A DNA stretch of 64,000 bases from the NCBI RefSeq assembly GCF_001422665.1, contig NZ_LMLU01000001.1, positions 1,514,732-1,578,731 of the forward strand, written 5' to 3'. Below the pieces are notes generated by a model. The model was given only the letters and a program-made list of their open reading frames with translations, searched no databases and was not told the DNA's origin. This DNA comes from Arthrobacter sp. Leaf234. Its GTDB lineage: Bacteria; Actinomycetota; Actinomycetes; Actinomycetales; Micrococcaceae. Of the stretch, positions 44,001-51,851 are shown piece after piece. Numbering within the stretch: position 1 is the stretch's first letter; the number at the start of each line of letters is the position of its first letter. A program made the translations under genes and the position numbers.

Positions 44001-44491
44001 CGTTCCACGCGTGGATCGAGGAGTTCTACGGGTCCGGCGGCATGCTCGACCTCGGAGAGTATCCTGGCGGCGCCGATGCCCACGTGGACGAGACGCTCGG
44101 GCTCCAGGACATGGCGGCGGTGTTCGAACGGTCGGAGTGGGCGTTGCGTGAACCTGCCGCCATCGAGGCTCCGATCGAGACGAAGATCGGCGGCATCGTG
44201 GTGCGCGGACGCATCGATGCCGTGTTCCGGGATGCCGACGGCGGCTGGGACCTGATCGACTGGAAGACCGGCCGTCCGCCCGCTCCGGACCGGCGCGCGG
44301 CTAAGGCCGTCCAGCTGGCCGTCTATCGTCTCGCGTGGTCACGGCTGAAGGACGTGCCCCTCGACACGGTACGCGCCGCCTTCTTCTATGTGGCGGACAA
44401 CCTGGTGGTGCGGCCCCATGACCTGGCCGACGCCGCCGACCTCGAGCGCATCATCACGACGGCGACGCTCGCCGCCGATGCAGCGGGATGA
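41012..44491 (+). CDS. adnB: Helicase-nuclease AdnB-like subunit (active motor)
   Basis: UvrD-like helicase plus PD-(D/E)XK nuclease, 1159 residues. Walker A AGAGSGKT at 61-68 and motif II LLDEFQDTS are canonical, followed by GDPHQSIYGFRGAS, VAWRNSTSILEAAN, TVHASKGLEWDVVFVPGL and AFTRAKHAL. The nuclease core is GRIDAVF ... DLIDWKTGR and QLAVYRLAW. It is the presumed ATP-driven motor of the AdnAB end-resection machine. GTG start overlaps adnA (GTGA). A hairpin 12 nt after the stop may end transcription. Confidence 0.93.
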   Translation: MTGIAGDGSSRPAEPGPARRRYSARRLAELLHSDPDAPVQYPTEDQARVIEAPLEPMLVIAGAGSGKTKTMADRVVWLVANDLVRPEQTLGVTFTRKAAGELASRVRQRLAQLYASRPDDGTSVGSDLLDRLDPTISTYHSFANGIVQDYGLRIGIERDSVMLGTAQSWQLASSVVEAFDGEWEHFTAAKSTLVKAVLDMAGECAEHLVSPATVRAELRRHIDLVAAQSYVAGAARPATQKVHDLLNKLRTRITVTELVERYAAAKLARRQLDFGDLVSLAARIAQDIPEAGRMEREKYRVVLLDEFQDTSHAQMVLFSRLFADGRSVTAVGDPHQSIYGFRGASAGQLATFRTAFPVVAPEGRAPSPVAHLSVAWRNSTSILEAANTVSAPLNVPAPWLRSSSVQQVPGLVARPDAPLGEVTLGRFRTDAPIPADSAPEAVPGPGTGTGALSGSAGQPLSEAEAIAREVLRQRRRSFETGDDGTALRPTMAVLCRGRKQFDPIRRELEREGIPVQVVGLGGLLRTPEIVDLLATLRVLGDPDRSDSMLRLLAGARWRLGPADLMALGDWSRQLARTREAMFRRGGISAAELDEDQSRDAVVAPDLAEAGSLVEAVDYLPPSDWVSSSGRSLSDTARRRLDVLRKELRTLRGFVGDDLGSLIGEVERTILLDIEVAAKPGVSIHEARRNLDAFTEAVAGFVSSAERVDLPAFLAWLEAADQEEDGLPVTQLEASRDAVQLLTVHASKGLEWDVVFVPGLNGKSFPSGKDSRWSSGDSAIPWTLRGDAPELPQWDWEQPDQKEWLVSEQQFTDEARAHAEREERRLAYVAFTRAKHALVCTSSAWGGGRSKPSGPSPYLTDLVALADSDAPGFSTPSWLAEGEEGDANPANARPERAAWPVDPLGPRRRNLEGAARAVLEQTALPTLDVDVDGGRWGREVRLALARQARERERTPLGLPSHISASTLVELREDPEAVLQHLRRPLPRRPGSAARKGTAFHAWIEEFYGSGGMLDLGEYPGGADAHVDETLGLQDMAAVFERSEWALREPAAIEAPIETKIGGIVVRGRIDAVFRDADGGWDLIDWKTGRPPAPDRRAAKAVQLAVYRLAWSRLKDVPLDTVRAAFFYVADNLVVRPHDLADAADLERIITTATLAADAAG

Positions 44492-44502
44492 GCGCCGGTT
44501 CG

Positions 44503-44539
44503 GCGGAGGGTGACGTGCGGGGGCGGCGTCGCCCTCCGC
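44503..44539. terminator. Possible terminator after adnB
   Basis: Arms of 12 nt (44503-44514 and 44528-44539) with one G-U pair and a 13-nt loop, in the convergent gap with the phosphotransferase gene. No T-run; weaker than the other hairpins. Confidence 0.4.
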
Positions 44540-44633
44540 GTCGGGTCGGAGAGGCGGCACGGAATATAGGCCCCCGAGCCGGGAGGACGACGACTACCGG
44601 GCGCGCCACGCACCACGGCCAGCGGACCCGGAC

Positions 44634-46160
44634 TCAGCGTCCGTAGGAGACGATCGGCAGCGTCGACGTGGCGACGTCGTCGGGGGAGCCCGCAGAGGTG
44701 TCGCCGCCGCGGAGCAGGGTCACCTTGGACGAACCGCCGGTTGCCGGGCGTTGCCGGGCGGCGACCAGACGGGCGTGCGCCAGCGACGACCCGGACGGAG
44801 TGTCGGCCTCGCGGTGCCCGCGTCCGTGATCCGACCCATGGTCCACGGGGCGGGAGCCGCCCTCCGTCGACGGGTTGGCGGGCCGGGACGCCGCGCTGGG
44901 ATCGTAGGCGTGACTGCCGGTGCGCTCCAAGTCATCGCCGCCGCGACGCCCGGACGGTGCGTCGTCACGGTCCTCTGTCGCGTGGTCGGGCCGAGGAGCG
45001 GTCGGACCGGTGCCCGAACTCTCCTCTGCAGCTGTGTCCGAACCGTCAGCGACGTTCCGACGCACGGTGGAGCCGGCAGCCGGCCGGTGGTCGGACTGCG
45101 GGGTGGAGGACCACGATCCGCCCGTCGAACCCGGAGTATCGTCCCCGGCGGGCTCGTCCTCGGCGTCGTCGCCGTGTTCGTCGCCCCACTCGCGCCGTTC
45201 CTCCTCGGCGCGCTGTGCCCTCTCCGCAGCTTCGTGCTGCTCGCGCTCGATCGACTCCACATCGGCTGCGAGCGTGGCGAGCATGCCTTCGGCTTCGTGG
45301 ATCATCGCGCCATCGTCAAGGGCGACTCCGCGGACCAGCCACTGTGCCAGCGCGAACTCCGCCGCGAGCGCGGCCCTGCGGGAGAGGTGGGGGTCGACGG
45401 CGGAGGTGCGGGCCGCGCCGTATGCGGCATGCACGGCATCGACGAAGGTACTGTCCTCGGCCGCCGCCAGCCAGGCGAAGTCCTCGGCCGGGTCGCCGAT
45501 GCAGAGGTCGGTCCATCCCGTCACGGCGGACACCCGGCCCGCCGAGACGAGCAGGTGGTCCTCGTGGAGATCGCCGTGCATCACGGTCGGGCTGAAGCGC
45601 CAGAGCGCCACGTCCTCCAGCGCGTGTTCCCAGCGGCGCAGCAGGACGGGAGGGATCTTGCCCGTGGTCGCGGCCTGATCCAGTTCGTTCAGCTTGCGCT
45701 GGCGGTACTCGTCGGCCTCGTAGCCCGGCAGGTCGGCGCGCTGCACCATGTCCTTGGGCAGTTCGTGGATCGCGGCGATCACCCGCCCGAGCTCCGCGGC
45801 CATCGGGCGGCCACCGGCGGCCAGGGCTTCCAGCGTGCGTGTGCTGCCGGCCAGGTGCGAGTAGACGAACGTGCTGAGATCGCCCTGCCGGACACTCCCG
45901 GCCATGTGCGGGATGAGGAAGGGAAGTTCAGCCTTGACGGCCGGGGTGAAGGCCCGCAGAGCCTGCAACTCCGTCTCGAGGCGCATGCTTGCCTCGGCAT
46001 GTTTCGGTGACCTCACCCGCCACTGCTTGCCCGCATCGTCGACCAGGAGGGCGGAATCGAAGTCCGCAGCATCATCCGGTGCGCCTGCGACGCCGGTCGG
46101 GGCCAGGCCGGGCACTGCGGCACTGGCGATGGCAGCAAGTTCCATGGGTGTCCGTTTCAC
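44634..46160 (-). CDS. Aminoglycoside/macrolide phosphotransferase-like kinase with long acidic tail
   Basis: Protein kinase-like-fold protein of 508 residues. The catalytic loop VMHGDLHEDHLLV is near 200 and the metal-binding Asp lies in CIGDPAEDFAW; residues 1-310 form the kinase domain. Residues 330-508 are low complexity, rich in Asp/Glu/Ser/Gly. Macrolide 2'-phosphotransferases are relatives, but housekeeping position and conservation in actinobacteria argue for an unknown cellular substrate rather than antibiotic resistance. GTG 46160 was chosen because TACGGT ends 7 nt before it. Divergent from nudC. Confidence 0.85.
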   Translation of the reverse strand: MKRTPMELAAIASAAVPGLAPTGVAGAPDDAADFDSALLVDDAGKQWRVRSPKHAEASMRLETELQALRAFTPAVKAELPFLIPHMAGSVRQGDLSTFVYSHLAGSTRTLEALAAGGRPMAAELGRVIAAIHELPKDMVQRADLPGYEADEYRQRKLNELDQAATTGKIPPVLLRRWEHALEDVALWRFSPTVMHGDLHEDHLLVSAGRVSAVTGWTDLCIGDPAEDFAWLAAAEDSTFVDAVHAAYGAARTSAVDPHLSRRAALAAEFALAQWLVRGVALDDGAMIHEAEGMLATLAADVESIEREQHEAAERAQRAEEERREWGDEHGDDAEDEPAGDDTPGSTGGSWSSTPQSDHRPAAGSTVRRNVADGSDTAAEESSGTGPTAPRPDHATEDRDDAPSGRRGGDDLERTGSHAYDPSAASRPANPSTEGGSRPVDHGSDHGRGHREADTPSGSSLAHARLVAARQRPATGGSSKVTLLRGGDTSAGSPDDVATSTLPIVSYGR

Positions 46161-46167
46161 AAGTTCC

Positions 46168-46173
46168 ACCGTA
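46168..46173 (-). promoter_or_regulatory. Predicted -10 box of the phosphotransferase gene
   Basis: TACGGT on the minus strand ends 7 nt before the GTG at 46160. Confidence 0.5.
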
Positions 46174-46296
46174 GGTCGTCCGTCCTCCGCCCGCTCCGTT
46201 CCGGCGCGGCGAGTCGCCAGATGGACTACTCGTCTTCCCGTTCGGACCACTCCTCCACCCGGCCCCCGCGGAATGTGTTTTGGGAGAGCGAGAACG

Positions 46297-46302
46297 TACC
46301 GT
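46297..46302 (+). promoter_or_regulatory. Predicted -10 box of the nudC operon
   Basis: TACCGT ends 6 nt before the ATG at 46309, without a ribosome binding site; a leaderless transcript is likely. Confidence 0.5.
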
Positions 46303-46308
46303 AGAACC

Positions 46309-47265
46309 ATGACCGAACCCCTCCGGACCCTGGTGTTGCCTCCCCTCGGATCGCTCCCGCTCTCCCGCGCCGATTCCGATCGCGACGGAGTCGCGAGGGT
46401 CGCCGACGGCCTCCTGGATCGCCTCTGGGAGACACCGGAGACCAGGGTCCTGACCCTCGTCCGGGGCAAGGCCCCCGTGACCGCCGACGCGTTGCTGCTG
46501 TTGTCGCCCTCCGACGTGCAGCGGCCCGAGCTGGTCGTGTATCTGGGCCGGATCAACGAGGGTGCGGTGGACGCCGGAGCGCCTGTGGTGCTCGCGGTCC
46601 TGCCCGAGGAGGACCCCGTGATCTCCCCCACGCAGGGGTGGCTGGGGCTGCGGGAGATCGCCGCGTCGCTGGACGCCCGTGACGCGGGGCTCTTCGTCGA
46701 GGCGGCGGCGATCGCCAACTGGCATGCCACGCACAGCCACTGCCCGCGCTGCGGCGAACCCACGGACGTCCGCGACGGCGGATGGGTGCGCCAGTGTCCG
46801 AAGGATTCATCCCAGCACTACCCGCGCACCGATGCCGCGATCATCGTCTCGGTCGTGGACGACGACGACCGCCTCCTCCTCGGCTCCGCTGTCGCCTGGC
46901 CCGAGGACCGGTACTCGACACTGGCCGGGTTCGTCGAGCCCGGGGAGTCGCTCGAGGCCGCGGTGATCCGGGAGGTGGGGGAGGAGTCCGGTATCGAGAT
47001 CCAGTCGCCGGAGTACCTGGGCTCCCAGCCCTGGCCCTTCCCCGCGTCGCTCATGCTCGGCTTCACGGCGCGCGCGGTCACGACCGACGCCGTACCGGAC
47101 CGTGACGAGATGCGGTCGCTCCGCTGGTTCACGAGGGAGCAGCTGTTCAGGGAGGTGCGTGACGGCACCATCGCCGTCGCGGGTGGTGTCTCGATCGCGC
47201 GTGCCCTGATCGAACGCTGGTACGGCGGACCGCTGGACGAGGAGCCGTCGGAGGCGCGTCCCTAG
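46309..47265 (+). CDS. nudC: NAD(+) diphosphatase / NAD-cap hydrolase NudC
   Basis: Nudix enzyme of 318 residues that splits NADH (and in E. coli the NAD cap of RNA). The Nudix box GFVEPGESLEAAVIREVGEESGI is at 207-229 with all catalytic Glu residues, and SQPWPFPASLMLGF at 239-252 is the NADH-pyrophosphatase signature. The zinc ribbon has Cys145, Cys148 and Cys163, but the fourth ligand position holds Asp (QCPKDSS), so the zinc site is incomplete. The stop shares a base with the uvrD2 GTG (TAGTG), coupling the two genes, as with Rv3199c/Rv3198c. Confidence 0.94.
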   Translation: MTEPLRTLVLPPLGSLPLSRADSDRDGVARVADGLLDRLWETPETRVLTLVRGKAPVTADALLLLSPSDVQRPELVVYLGRINEGAVDAGAPVVLAVLPEEDPVISPTQGWLGLREIAASLDARDAGLFVEAAAIANWHATHSHCPRCGEPTDVRDGGWVRQCPKDSSQHYPRTDAAIIVSVVDDDDRLLLGSAVAWPEDRYSTLAGFVEPGESLEAAVIREVGEESGIEIQSPEYLGSQPWPFPASLMLGFTARAVTTDAVPDRDEMRSLRWFTREQLFREVRDGTIAVAGGVSIARALIERWYGGPLDEEPSEARP

Positions 47266-49373
47266 TGTCCGAGCTGCTGCTCGAGGACAGCATCCTCCAA
47301 GGACTGGACGACGAACAGCGGACCGTGGCCAGCACGCTGAACGGTCCGCTGTGCGTCCTCGCCGGCGCGGGGACGGGAAAGACCCGGGCCATCACCCACC
47401 GCATCGCCTACGGCGTGCACACCGGGGTCTACAAGCCGCAGCAGGTCCTCGCGGTCACCTTCACCGCGCGGGCCGCGGCGGAGATGCGGACCAGGCTGAG
47501 GGATCTCGGCGCCGGGGGAGTCCAGGCACGGACCTTCCACGCCGCGGCGCTCCGGCAGCTGCAGTACTTCTGGCCGCAGGCTGTCGGTGGGCCACTGCCG
47601 GCCCTCGTCGACCATAAGGCACAGCTCATCGCCGAATCGGCCCGGCGATTGCGCCTGTCGACGGACCGCGCGGCGATCCGCGACGTCGCCGCGGAAATCG
47701 AGTGGGCAAAGGTGTCCATGCTCACGCCTGACGCCTACACGGCCGCGGCGGCGGGCCGGGCGGAACCCGCGGGGATGGACCTGATCACGGTGTCCCGCAT
47801 CTTCTCTGCGTACGAGGACCTGAAGATCGACCGCAATCTCATCGACTTCGAGGACGTCCTGCTCACCACCGTCGCCATCCTGGAGGAGGACGAGAAAGTC
47901 GCCGCCACGGTACGGGCCCAGTACCGGCACTTCGTGGTGGACGAGTACCAGGACGTCTCCCCGCTCCAGCAGCGACTACTCGACCTGTGGCTCGGCGAGC
48001 GTCGCGAACTGTGCGTCGTGGGTGACGCGAGCCAGACGATCTACTCCTTCACCGGCGCCACCTCCCGGCACCTGCTCGATTTCACCAAGCGGTACGAGGG
48101 TGCGCAGGTGGTCCGGCTCGTCCGGGACTACCGCTCGACCCCCCAGGTGGTCAGGGCCGCCAATACGCTGCTGGCGGCACGGAGCAGCGAGGCCGATCGC
48201 CGGGCCGTCAACACCACGTGGTCGGCTCCGCTCGAACTCGTCGCCCAACGGCCTGCCGGTCCCGAGCCGGTGTTCACGGAGTGCAGTGACGACGAGGCGG
48301 AGGCCGGGGAGTGCGCGAGGCGGATCGGCGTCCTCCTCGACCAGGGCGTCAAGGCCAGCGAGATCGCGATCCTCTACCGCACCAACGGCCAGTCGGAGGC
48401 GTACGAGCAGGCCCTGGCGAGTGCCGGCATCGGCTATCAGCTGCGCGGCGGAGAACGGTTCTTCCAGCGCCGTGAGGTCCGTGACGCCCTCCTGCAGCTG
48501 CGGGCGGCGGCCCGCACCCAGGGTGACGACGACGTCCCGCAGCAGGTCCGTGACGTGCTCGCGTCTCTGGGCTACACCTCGGTCGCGCCGCAGAACTCCG
48601 GAGCCGTCCGGGAGAAGTGGGAGTCGCTGGCCGCGCTGGTCGGACTGGCTGACGAACTCAACCGGGTGCGCGGGCCCGAGTCCTTCACCCTGCAGACGTT
48701 CGTCGCCGAACTCGAGGAGCGAGCCGCAGCCCAGCACGCCCCGACGGTGCAGGGTGTGACGCTCGCCTCGCTGCACTCCGCCAAGGGGCTCGAGTGGGAC
48801 GCCGTCTTCCTCGTCGGGCTGAGCGAAGGGCTCATGCCGATCTCCTTCGCGGACACGCAGGAAGCCGTCGACGAGGAACGCCGCCTCCTCTACGTCGGCA
48901 TCACGCGCGCCCGGGTCCACGTCGCGCTGTCCTGGTCCACCTCCCGTTCGCCGGGCGGTCGGGCGAGCCGGAAGCCGTCGCGCTTCCTCGACGCGCTCCG
49001 CCCTGCGACAGCCGGGCAGGCGAGTTTTCGCCAGCCCCGAGCGAAGTCGACGCGCAAGTCCTCCGCACCAGCGGTGTGCAGGGTCTGCAAGCGACCGCTG
49101 CTCACCGGTGCCGAGCGGAAGATCGGGCGGTGTACAGAGTGCCCGGCGAGCTACGAGGAGGAGACGTTCGAGGCGCTCAGGGCCTGGCGGCGGGAGGAGG
49201 CACGGGAGAAGGAGGTGCCGGCCTTCGTCGTCTTCACCGACGCGACCCTCATCGCGATCGCCGAGGCGCGCCCACAGACACTCGACGAGCTGGGCGAGCT
49301 GGCGGGGATCGGATCGTCGAAGCTGGAACGCTACGGCGAGGCCGTCCTCGAGATCATCAGTGACGCGTCCTGA
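47265..49373 (+). CDS. uvrD2: ATP-dependent DNA helicase UvrD2 with zinc motif and HRDC domain
   Basis: Superfamily 1A 3'-5' DNA helicase, 702 residues. Walker A AGAGTGKT is at 33-40, motif II VVDEYQDVS follows, then GDASQTIYSFTGA, LVRDYRSTPQVV, LHSAKGLEWDAVFLVGL and VGITRARVHVALSWS. After the motor comes a tetracysteine motif CxxC-x14-CxxC (CRVCKRP ... RCTECP) and a C-terminal HRDC domain (about 630-700). This layout is that of mycobacterial UvrD2, an essential helicase. GTG start. A metallopeptidase gene overlaps its end by 14 bp. Confidence 0.95.
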   Translation: MSELLLEDSILQGLDDEQRTVASTLNGPLCVLAGAGTGKTRAITHRIAYGVHTGVYKPQQVLAVTFTARAAAEMRTRLRDLGAGGVQARTFHAAALRQLQYFWPQAVGGPLPALVDHKAQLIAESARRLRLSTDRAAIRDVAAEIEWAKVSMLTPDAYTAAAAGRAEPAGMDLITVSRIFSAYEDLKIDRNLIDFEDVLLTTVAILEEDEKVAATVRAQYRHFVVDEYQDVSPLQQRLLDLWLGERRELCVVGDASQTIYSFTGATSRHLLDFTKRYEGAQVVRLVRDYRSTPQVVRAANTLLAARSSEADRRAVNTTWSAPLELVAQRPAGPEPVFTECSDDEAEAGECARRIGVLLDQGVKASEIAILYRTNGQSEAYEQALASAGIGYQLRGGERFFQRREVRDALLQLRAAARTQGDDDVPQQVRDVLASLGYTSVAPQNSGAVREKWESLAALVGLADELNRVRGPESFTLQTFVAELEERAAAQHAPTVQGVTLASLHSAKGLEWDAVFLVGLSEGLMPISFADTQEAVDEERRLLYVGITRARVHVALSWSTSRSPGGRASRKPSRFLDALRPATAGQASFRQPRAKSTRKSSAPAVCRVCKRPLLTGAERKIGRCTECPASYEEETFEALRAWRREEAREKEVPAFVVFTDATLIAIAEARPQTLDELGELAGIGSSKLERYGEAVLEIISDAS

Positions 49374-49953
49374 CCCTGCCGGGCCGGACCTCGCAGCGCC
49401 GCTGCCGGTCGTCGTCGTGCGCTCGGCCCGAAGACGACGGACCGTCAGCGCGGACATCAGGGACGGGGTTCTCCGGGTCTCGATCCCGGGCCATTTCTCC
49501 GCCTCCCAGGAGAAGCACTGGGTGAAGCGGATGGTCGAGCGAATGGCGCAGAAGTATCCGACGGCGCCGCAGATCGAGAGCGACGCCCCCGTGCCCGACC
49601 TCCTCCTGCGTGCCGAGGACCTGGCGCGCAGGTTCCTCGACGGACGGGGTGTCCCGGCGCGGATCAGCTGGGTCACCAACCAGAACTCCCGGTGGGCCTC
49701 GGCGACTCCCGCGCACCGAACCATCCGCCTCTCGCATCGCCTGCACGGGATGCCCGACTGGGTGGTGGACTACGTGATCCTGCACGAGATGGCCCACCTC
49801 ATCGAGCCGTCGCACAGCCCGGCCTTCTGGCGCCTGCTGACGTCCTATCCCCGGACGGAGACGGCCAAGGCCTTCCTCGACGGAGCAGCCTTCGCCGCGC
49901 ACCGCAACCTGATGGATGCGGGCGGCGGGACCGGACCGATGGCCGACTCCTGA
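49360..49953 (+). CDS. YgjP/WLM-type zinc metallopeptidase family protein
   Basis: Protein of 197 residues from GTG 49360, which lies 14 bp inside the end of uvrD2. The zinc motif VILHEMAHLIEPSHSPAFWRLL near 145-166 gives HExxH plus a downstream His, as in SprT, WLM and YgjP proteins. The upstream segment WVTNQNSRWASATPAHRTIRLSHRL is the family's conserved strand region. Such proteins often associate with restriction or DNA-protein crosslink repair; the overlap with a repair helicase fits that, but the substrate is not known. Confidence 0.87.
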   Translation: MTRPDPAGPDLAAPLPVVVVRSARRRRTVSADIRDGVLRVSIPGHFSASQEKHWVKRMVERMAQKYPTAPQIESDAPVPDLLLRAEDLARRFLDGRGVPARISWVTNQNSRWASATPAHRTIRLSHRLHGMPDWVVDYVILHEMAHLIEPSHSPAFWRLLTSYPRTETAKAFLDGAAFAAHRNLMDAGGGTGPMADS

Positions 49954-50013
49954 GCAGTGACTGTCAGGAGTGAGGAACGCGGCCGACCCGCCACGCCGTG
50001 ATCGGCGTCCGGA

Positions 50014-51567
50014 TCAGCGGTTCGTCCCGCCGCCGTGGGAGTCGGGGTCCTGGCTGCCGTCCGGTTCCTTCCCGGCCCCGGGGGTCTCGTCCTGCTCCTG
50101 CACGACATCGGAGGCCGTTCCCCCACCCGTCTCGTCGGCCTTCCCGGGATCGTTGGCGGGGGCATCGGCGCTGCCGTCCCTCGGGTCAGCGGCGCCGTCG
50201 TCGGACGGTTCCGCCGCGGGCTCGAAGCCACCCGAGAGAAGTCGCTCGAGGGCCGCGTCGACGTCCGCATCGGAGGACTCCAGCAGTCTCCGGCGCTCGG
50301 AGAAACCGGCGGGATCGTCGAGGTCCTCCGCAGTGGGCAGGAGGTCCGGGTGCTGCCACAGGGCGTCACGGCCCTCGATGCCGCGCTCGGTCGTGAGGAG
50401 TGACCACAGGGCGGCCGCATCGCGCAGGCGCCGCGGTCGCAGTTCCAGTCCGACGAGGGAGGCGAACGCGTGCTCGGCTGGTCCGCCTGTCGCCCGGCGG
50501 CGGCGCACCATCTCGCGCAGGGCCCCGGCCGAGGGCAGGTTGGCCGCTGCGGCGGCCGTCGTCTCGTCCACCCAGCCCTCCACCAGGGCGAGCGTTGTCT
50601 CGAGGCGCACCAGCGCCGCGTCCTGCTCCGGCGTGCGCTCGGGCATGAAGACTCCCTGCGAGAGAGCGCCCTGAAGACTTTCCGGGTTGGTCGGGTCGAT
50701 GTCCCGCGCGGCTTCCTCGATCTTGTTCATGTCGATATGGATGCCGCGGGCATAGCGCTCGATACTGCCGAGCAGGTGCCCGGTCAGCCAGGGGATGTGG
50801 GTGAACAGCCGGACGTGTGCGGCCTCGCGCACGGCCAGGAAGAGCTGCACCTCCTGTTCGGGGATGTCGAGCCCCTCGCCGAAGGCCGCGACGTTCGCGG
50901 GGAGGAGCGCCATCCGGCCGTCGGCCAGCGGGACCCCGATGTCGGTGGAGCCGACCACGTCCTTGGACAGTGCGCCGACGGCCTGACCCAGTTGCATGCC
51001 GAACATCGCACCTCCGACGTTCTGCAGCATGGACGCCGGCCCGCCCATCATCCCCATCATGGACTTCATCTCCTCGGGCAGCTGCTCGGAGATCACATCG
51101 GACAGGGCCTTGGCAATGCTCGTGGCGACCGGCTCCGTGAGCCGCCGCCAGGTCGTCATCGTCGCCTCGACCCATTCGGCGCGCGACCACGCGCGGCCGA
51201 GCTGACCCGTGCTCGGGAAGTCGGTGACCGGATCGAGCCACATCTCGGCCAGCTTCAGGGATTCGTCGACGCTGCGCCGCTGGAGTGCCGTGACCGATGG
51301 ATCGTTGTCGGAGGCGGCAACCCGTCGCGCCTGGTCGTGGGCCATGGTCCAGTTGACGGGCCCTTCGCTGGGCGTCGAGAACATCGCCTGGACCTGCTGC
51401 ATCATCATCGCCATGGCCGCCGGGTCGGAGGGCAGACCGGCTGCCTTCGCGATCTCCTGCGGGTCGAACCCACCGGCGCCACCGCCGAACATCTTCGACA
51501 GCATCTCGGACAACGGGTCCTGGGGCGTGTCGTCGTCGCCGTTCGAGGGGTTGGATGGGTTGGTCAC
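50014..51567 (-). CDS. DUF2342 zinc-dependent metalloprotease family protein
   Basis: Protein of 517 residues. The family core runs from about 75 to 400, with WSRAEWVEATMTTWRRL, GMQLGQAVGALSKDVVGSTDIGVPL, and FLAVREAAHVRLFTHIPWL, which includes the EAAH stretch taken as the metal site. Function is unproven; it is an actinobacterial family (Rv3195-like). The N-terminus has a Gly/Met-rich stretch and the last 85 residues are an acidic, disordered tail. GTG 51567 follows GGTGG at 9 nt; a longer in-frame ATG start at 51624 lacks support. Divergent from the PDZ protease, as in mycobacteria. Confidence 0.87.
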   Translation of the reverse strand: MTNPSNPSNGDDDTPQDPLSEMLSKMFGGGAGGFDPQEIAKAAGLPSDPAAMAMMMQQVQAMFSTPSEGPVNWTMAHDQARRVAASDNDPSVTALQRRSVDESLKLAEMWLDPVTDFPSTGQLGRAWSRAEWVEATMTTWRRLTEPVATSIAKALSDVISEQLPEEMKSMMGMMGGPASMLQNVGGAMFGMQLGQAVGALSKDVVGSTDIGVPLADGRMALLPANVAAFGEGLDIPEQEVQLFLAVREAAHVRLFTHIPWLTGHLLGSIERYARGIHIDMNKIEEAARDIDPTNPESLQGALSQGVFMPERTPEQDAALVRLETTLALVEGWVDETTAAAAANLPSAGALREMVRRRRATGGPAEHAFASLVGLELRPRRLRDAAALWSLLTTERGIEGRDALWQHPDLLPTAEDLDDPAGFSERRRLLESSDADVDAALERLLSGGFEPAAEPSDDGAADPRDGSADAPANDPGKADETGGGTASDVVQEQDETPGAGKEPDGSQDPDSHGGGTNR

Positions 51568-51785
51568 TGATACCACCGGTCCTGGGAGTAGCTTGGCGGG
51601 TCCGGGCGTGGACGGCTGTGCCATCCGCGCCGGCTGTGAGGATCACGCTACCGGCCACGGGCAGCCGGTGTCCCGCACCCCGTGTGTCGTTCGCTGAGGG
51701 CAAAGACGCGCCCGCACCCGGTCCGGCGTCGTGGTGGCCGGGTGATGTCGGCGCACGGATCGCGAGCCGTATCGGTCCGAGCGTC

Positions 51786-51791
51786 TATTCT
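51786..51791 (+). promoter_or_regulatory. Possible -10 box of the PDZ protease gene
   Basis: TATTCT, 60 nt upstream of the GTG at 51852; no clear -35. GAGAAG at 51842-51847 could serve as its ribosome binding site. Confidence 0.35.
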
Positions 51792-51851
51792 GAGGAAGCC
51801 GGAAGGGCGCGCGCAGCGCCGCAGCACGGCACGCCAACAGAGAGAAGCGCA

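Noticed and set aside
42722-44083. 453-codon minus-strand open frame opposite adnB
   Set aside because: Shadow of the adnB helicase-nuclease; no domain content.
44634-46160. Phosphotransferase considered as an acquired antibiotic-resistance gene
   Set aside because: Base composition and position match the surrounding core genes, and no mobile element is near.
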